From positions 15,707 through 49,852 of the forward strand of contig JAOATY010000023.1 in NCBI GenBank assembly GCA_030157865.1: a stretch of 34,146 bases of DNA. The letters are read 5' to 3'. A program made the translations under genes and the position numbers. This DNA comes from Candidatus Nanopelagicales bacterium. Its GTDB lineage: Bacteria > Actinomycetota > Actinomycetes > S36-B12 > UBA5976. The notes beneath the pieces were generated by a model, which saw only the letters and a list, made by a program, of their open reading frames with translations, was not told the DNA's origin and did no database searches. Below, one piece after another: positions 31,531 to 34,146 of this stretch; within the stretch, counting starts at the first letter, position 1; the number at the start of each line of letters is the position of its first letter.

Positions 31531-32417
31531 GCTGCGCCCTGCGCATTCTGGCGTTTGATTGATTTGGCCAACACTCGATCGGTGTAACGAGTCAATGGAA
31601 TTGTAATTAACAAGAACAAGATTGCAGCCGTTACGTAAGGTGTGTAATTAAATGTGCGAGAACTTGCAATCTGCGCTGCTCGCACGGCATCAGTTACACC
31701 AAGAATTGAAACCAGACCAGTGTCTTTCAGAAGCGCTACCAAATCATTTAGAAGCGGTGGCACAACGCGCTTGATAGCTTGCGGCAGTACTACGTGACGC
31801 ATAGTTTGCGAAGAACTCAATCCCAGGGAGCGAGCTGCTGCACGTTGACTTGGGTGAATCGAAAGAATTCCGCTTCGAATAACTTCAGCTACATAGGCAG
31901 AATATGTAAGTACCACGGCTGTCGTGCCAAGAATCAAAACACTGTTTGTTAAGCCTTCAATACGAAGTGCTGGAACGCCGAAACCAATTAGCAGGATTAC
32001 GAGCAGTAATGGCACGCCTCGGAAAATGTCTACGTAAGCAGTGGCCATAAGTCGAAATGGCGTAAGGGCTGCCGAACGTGAAGTGCGAAGCAGCGCCAAG
32101 ATCATCGCGAAAATACCAATAAGGATTGCGGCAATGATTGTGAGTCGAATGTTTACAACTAAACCTTTAGCAACAGCACCAAGAACTTCTCCGCCATATG
32201 ACCAATCAAAGAACGTGTCTTTGACCGATTGCCATCCAGGCGAGGTAACAATTAGTCGGATCAGTGAGCCGATAACGATTACTGAAGAAAGTGTCGCGAT
32301 TAATGCTTTCTTACGACCAATGGCTTTGCGTGATGCCTGACGCTCAAGTTCACGTTGACTAGGCGTCCACGACAAAGCCCGACCCGAGTTGTCTCGGGCC
32401 GGGCTGTCGTTGTTCAT
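31527..32417 (-). CDS. Amino-acid ABC transporter permease (HisM/GlnP type)
   Basis: A 296-residue inner-membrane protein with a 40-residue basic cytoplasmic N-terminus and about six helices. The His/Glu/Gln/Arg-type permease core is seen in YVDIFRGVPLLLVILL and the EAA coupling loop AAARSLGLSSSQTMRHVVLPQA. It forms the channel, probably as a homodimer since only one permease gene is present. The region coding residues 3-16 is also a long RNA hairpin (32370-32409), unusual just after a start codon. It lies 18 nt after the binding-protein stop. Confidence 0.92.
   Translation of the reverse strand: MNNDSPARDNSGRALSWTPSQRELERQASRKAIGRKKALIATLSSVIVIGSLIRLIVTSPGWQSVKDTFFDWSYGGEVLGAVAKGLVVNIRLTIIAAILIGIFAMILALLRTSRSAALTPFRLMATAYVDIFRGVPLLLVILLIGFGVPALRIEGLTNSVLILGTTAVVLTYSAYVAEVIRSGILSIHPSQRAAARSLGLSSSQTMRHVVLPQAIKRVVPPLLNDLVALLKDTGLVSILGVTDAVRAAQIASSRTFNYTPYVTAAILFLLITIPLTRYTDRVLAKSIKRQNAQGAA
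32370..32409 (-). promoter_or_regulatory. Long GC-rich RNA hairpin at the start of the permease gene
   Basis: On the minus strand CGACAGCCCGGCCCGAG, loop ACAA, CTCGGGTCGGGCT and TTGTCG form a stem of about 17 bp with one G-T pair and a two-base bulge. It lies 8 nt inside the coding sequence. No U-tract follows, so it is not an intrinsic terminator; it more likely protects the binding-protein mRNA 3' end and lowers permease translation. Confidence 0.75.
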
Positions 32418-32435
32418 GATCTAACTAAACCAGCA

Positions 32436-33311
32436 CTATTTAAGTACTGGGGCTCCAGCCTCGGTTGAAAGCCACTTTGCAGTGATTTCATCAAGTTCGC
32501 CGCTGGCACGGATAGCATCCACTGCCTGTGAAACACAGGATGTGATTGGGCTGTCCTTGGCTAGCAACAAACCGAAGTTGTCACCATCGCCAGTTGATGG
32601 AAGCTGACCAACAATGATGCCGCCTTCAACTTCTACACCGGATAGGTAGAACGCTGTTGGAAGGTCAACGACGATACCGTCAATCTGACCATTCTTAAGC
32701 GCAGCTACTGCAGCAGCGTTGTCATTGAATGCCTGTGGTTCGGAACCGAACACAGTTGAGATTGCATCTAGAGATGTTGTACCAACGCCTGCTCCAAGCT
32801 TTGCACCCTTAAGTTCTTCGATGGTTGTTAGACCTTCGATTGGGCTGCCAGTGTAGGAAACGATTGCCTGTGGTGCTGAGTAGTAAGGGCTGGAGAAATC
32901 AACAGCTGCCTGACGTTCTTCAGTGATTGAGAACTGCTGCAAGTTGAAATCGAATTCCTTTGCACCTGGGGTGATTGCGCCATCGAATGTGGTGCGAACC
33001 CAAGATACGTCTTCAGCTGCGAAACCAAGTTCAGCAGCAACTGCATATGCAACTGCAGCTTCAAAGCCTTCGCCTGATTCAGGTGCATCGTCGATGACCC
33101 ATGGGTAGTAAGCAGGTTCGCCAGTTGCGATTGCAAGCTTGCCTGTTGTTAGTGTCTGCAAACTTTCTGGACCACATGCACTTGCGGCTGATTCTGCAGC
33201 TGTTGGTGCTGAGGATGCGGCTGTTTCTGATGACGATGAGCATGCTGAAAGAAGCAGCGCTGAGGCTGCAGCTAGGGCAATGCCAAATCGACGTGTTGAT
33301 GCGTTATTCAC
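32436..33311 (-). CDS. Amino-acid ABC transporter substrate-binding lipoprotein (SBP_bac_3)
   Basis: A 291-residue lipoprotein. The lipobox LSAC puts the lipid-modified Cys at residue 24, followed by a Ser/Ala linker and a family 3 solute-binding domain (about 45-285). Typical blocks: GKLAIATGEPAYYPW, DFNLQQFSITEERQAAVDFSSPYY and KLGAGVGTTS. It captures the substrate outside the cell. The GTG start at 33311 has AAGGAG 7 nt upstream. It is the first gene of the operon and lies behind the SAM-IV riboswitch, so the substrate is inferred to be methionine or a related sulfur amino acid, although most family members bind polar amino acids. Confidence 0.92.
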   Translation of the reverse strand: MNNASTRRFGIALAAASALLLSACSSSSETAASSAPTAAESAASACGPESLQTLTTGKLAIATGEPAYYPWVIDDAPESGEGFEAAVAYAVAAELGFAAEDVSWVRTTFDGAITPGAKEFDFNLQQFSITEERQAAVDFSSPYYSAPQAIVSYTGSPIEGLTTIEELKGAKLGAGVGTTSLDAISTVFGSEPQAFNDNAAAVAALKNGQIDGIVVDLPTAFYLSGVEVEGGIIVGQLPSTGDGDNFGLLLAKDSPITSCVSQAVDAIRASGELDEITAKWLSTEAGAPVLK

Positions 33312-33337
33312 GCTTGTCTCCTTGATACTTCAGGTGG

Positions 33338-33363
33338 CATGGGTCAACGGTTGTTCACCCATG
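33338..33363 (-). promoter_or_regulatory. Hairpin in the riboswitch expression platform
   Basis: CATGGGT (33357-33363 read on the minus strand) pairs with ACCCATG (33338-33344), 12-nt loop. Together with GGGTCC/GGGCCC at 33366-33383 it lies between the aptamer and the ribosome site. No U-run follows, which favours control of translation start. Confidence 0.5.
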
Positions 33364-33380
33364 TTGGGCCCTGTTATGGA

Positions 33381-33489
33381 CCCGCGCTTGCCACTTACGT
33401 GGCCAGGTCCTCATCCGGAGGCACCCCATCGCGGTCTGCAAGGGTTGTCGGATAGCTAGCCGGGACTTATCGCTATCACTCTTGACCTG
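33381..33489 (-). ncRNA. SAM-IV riboswitch aptamer
   Basis: The minus-strand RNA has P1 AGGTC (33484-33488) pairing with GACCT (33405-33409), P2 ATAGC...GCTAT, P3 ACCC...GGGGT, and P4 CCTC...GAGG. The core words AAGTCCCGGCTAGC, CCGACAACCC and GGGGTGCC match SAM-IV. GCCAC-GTAA-GTGGC follows P1. CGCGG (33382-33386) can pair with CCGCG in the P3 loop (33430-33434), the extra pseudoknot that separates SAM-IV from SAM-I. It precedes the ABC transporter operon and should reduce its expression when S-adenosylmethionine is plentiful. Confidence 0.9.
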
Positions 33490-33493
33490 TCTA

Positions 33494-33499
33494 AAGAAT
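33494..33499 (-). promoter_or_regulatory. Putative -10 (TATTCT) of the riboswitch-ABC operon
   Basis: TATTCT lies 5 nt before the aptamer 5' end. The -35 region is T-rich without a consensus hexamer. It is divergent from tadA. Confidence 0.4.
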
Positions 33500-33552
33500 A
33501 CCAAGCATTTTGCATTGTGAAAAATCGAGAGCAAAAGTGAAACAATGAATAT

Positions 33553-34011
33553 GTGTTAAACCCTGAATTCAATGACGCCATGCGTATGGCTCTAGATCTT
33601 GCTGCGAAAGCTTCGCAACAAGGAGACGTTCCAGTTGGCGCAATCGTGATGAATTCCGATGGTGAGGTTGTTGGGCGTGGATTTAACACTCGCGAAGTTG
33701 ATAACGATCCAATGAATCATGCTGAAGTCGTTGCAATGCGGGAAGCGGCAAATGCGAACGGTTCATGGCGGCTAGATGATCACACTTTGGTTGTAACACT
33801 TGAACCTTGCACTATGTGTGCTGGTACTGCAGTTCAAGCTCGAATTGGGCGAATTGTTTTCGGCGCTTTTGATGACAAGGCTGGCGCAGTCGGATCACTT
33901 TGGGATGTGGTTCGAGATCGTCGATTGCCACACCGACCAGAAGTTGTTTCAGGTGTTTTGGCGGATGAATGTGGTGCGATCTTGAGTGGGTTTTTCAAAG
34001 CTCAAAGATAA
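33553..34011 (+). CDS. tadA: tRNA-specific adenosine deaminase
   Basis: A 152-residue zinc enzyme converting A34 to inosine in tRNA-Arg(ACG). The zinc site is H56-A-E58 in NHAEVVAM plus P85-C-T-M-C89. The downstream IGRIVFGAFDDKAGAVGSLWDV block separates TadA from cytidine deaminases. GTG at 33553 is chosen; an internal ATG at 33580 would remove the conserved first helix. No ribosome site is obvious. tRNA-Ser follows 45 nt after the stop, a frequent actinobacterial neighbourhood. Confidence 0.93.
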   Translation: MLNPEFNDAMRMALDLAAKASQQGDVPVGAIVMNSDGEVVGRGFNTREVDNDPMNHAEVVAMREAANANGSWRLDDHTLVVTLEPCTMCAGTAVQARIGRIVFGAFDDKAGAVGSLWDVVRDRRLPHRPEVVSGVLADECGAILSGFFKAQR

Positions 34012-34056
34012 GTTAACGATTTCGGTTGTCATTCAATAACTAGTAATCTTGATCTC

Positions 34057-34146
34057 GGTATCGTGTCCGAGCGGCCGAAGGTGCAACTCTCGAAAAGTTG
34101 TGTGCGTGCAAGCGCACCGTGGGTTCAAATCCCACCGATACCGCCA
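34057..34146 (+). tRNA. tRNA-Ser(CGA)
   Basis: A 90-nt class II tRNA. Acceptor GGTATCG (34057-34063) pairs with CGATACC (34136-34142), followed by G and encoded CCA. The anticodon arm CAACT-CTCGAAA-AGTTG (34084-34100) gives anticodon CGA (34091-34093). There is a long variable arm GTGCG...CGCAC, as in serine tRNAs, and T-arm GTGGG-TTCAAAT-CCCAC. It reads UCG codons. The gene ends exactly at the window edge. Confidence 0.97.

Noticed and set aside
32370-32409. Intrinsic terminator between binding protein and permease
   Set aside because: No U-tract on either side and the hairpin lies inside the permease coding sequence.

Overview
The window carries a compact, moderate-GC (roughly mid-40s % by eye) actinobacterial chromosome segment. 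Lineage evidence: a mycothiol-type arsenate reductase, a SAM-IV riboswitch (a class described in Actinomycetales), an EtfD-type membrane iron-sulfur oxidoreductase (Rv0338c family), a DUF3180 protein downstream of folK, and the dacB-tilS-hpt and ftsH-folE-folP-folB-folK gene orders. Short intergenic spaces, many 1-8 nt overlaps and low GC would fit a streamlined aquatic actinobacterium of the acI/Nanopelagicales type; that placement is inference. No stretch over 300 bases lacks a gene; the longest gap (33312-33552) holds a riboswitch.

Layout. 1-2029: arsenic-type aquaporin plus arsenate reductase, a terminator, and a ProC-like reductase. 2050-5620: SRP RNA, then hpt-tilS-dacB (minus) and divergent ppa. 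5623-9023 (minus): a nitronate-monooxygenase-like flavoenzyme behind an unusual repeated operator, an MFS exporter and a small serine hydrolase. 9075-10942 (plus): PF13769-like protein, homocysteine S-methyltransferase, SpoU methyltransferase. 10935-12959 (minus): secreted M4 metalloprotease. 13095-15293: etfD. 15294-19352: dcd, copC, copD-ctaG fusion, nitrilase-family amidase. 19393-25469: the most interesting block, a minus-strand operon of three small secreted low-complexity proteins, apbE and a ferric-reductase-like flavocytochrome/ferredoxin fusion, divergent from an OmpR-type response regulator and its sensor kinase. 25466-30317 (minus): ftsH-folE-folP-folB-folK-DUF3180. 30491-34146: a small conserved actinobacterial protein, an amino-acid ABC transporter under a SAM-IV riboswitch, tadA and tRNA-Ser(CGA).

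Main discovery. A direct-repeat box (plus-strand reading CCAAGAA-N4-CCAAGAA, 11-bp period) lies between the response-regulator gene and the first small secreted gene. It recurs in degenerate form before the acidic-tail gene and in perfect form before the M4 protease gene 10 kb away. At all three promoters it sits 33-34 bp upstream of a TANNNT -10 element that is itself 6-7 nt from the start codon. This suggests one two-component system controlling a set of secreted proteins together with a trans-membrane electron-transfer module whose ApbE has no recognisable FMN-acceptor protein in the cluster.

Other points: about ten genes have the leaderless TANNNT-N6/7-start signature; convergent gene pairs overlap or abut, leaving no room for intrinsic terminators; the methionine link (SAM-IV riboswitch) suggests a substrate for an otherwise generic polar amino-acid transporter.
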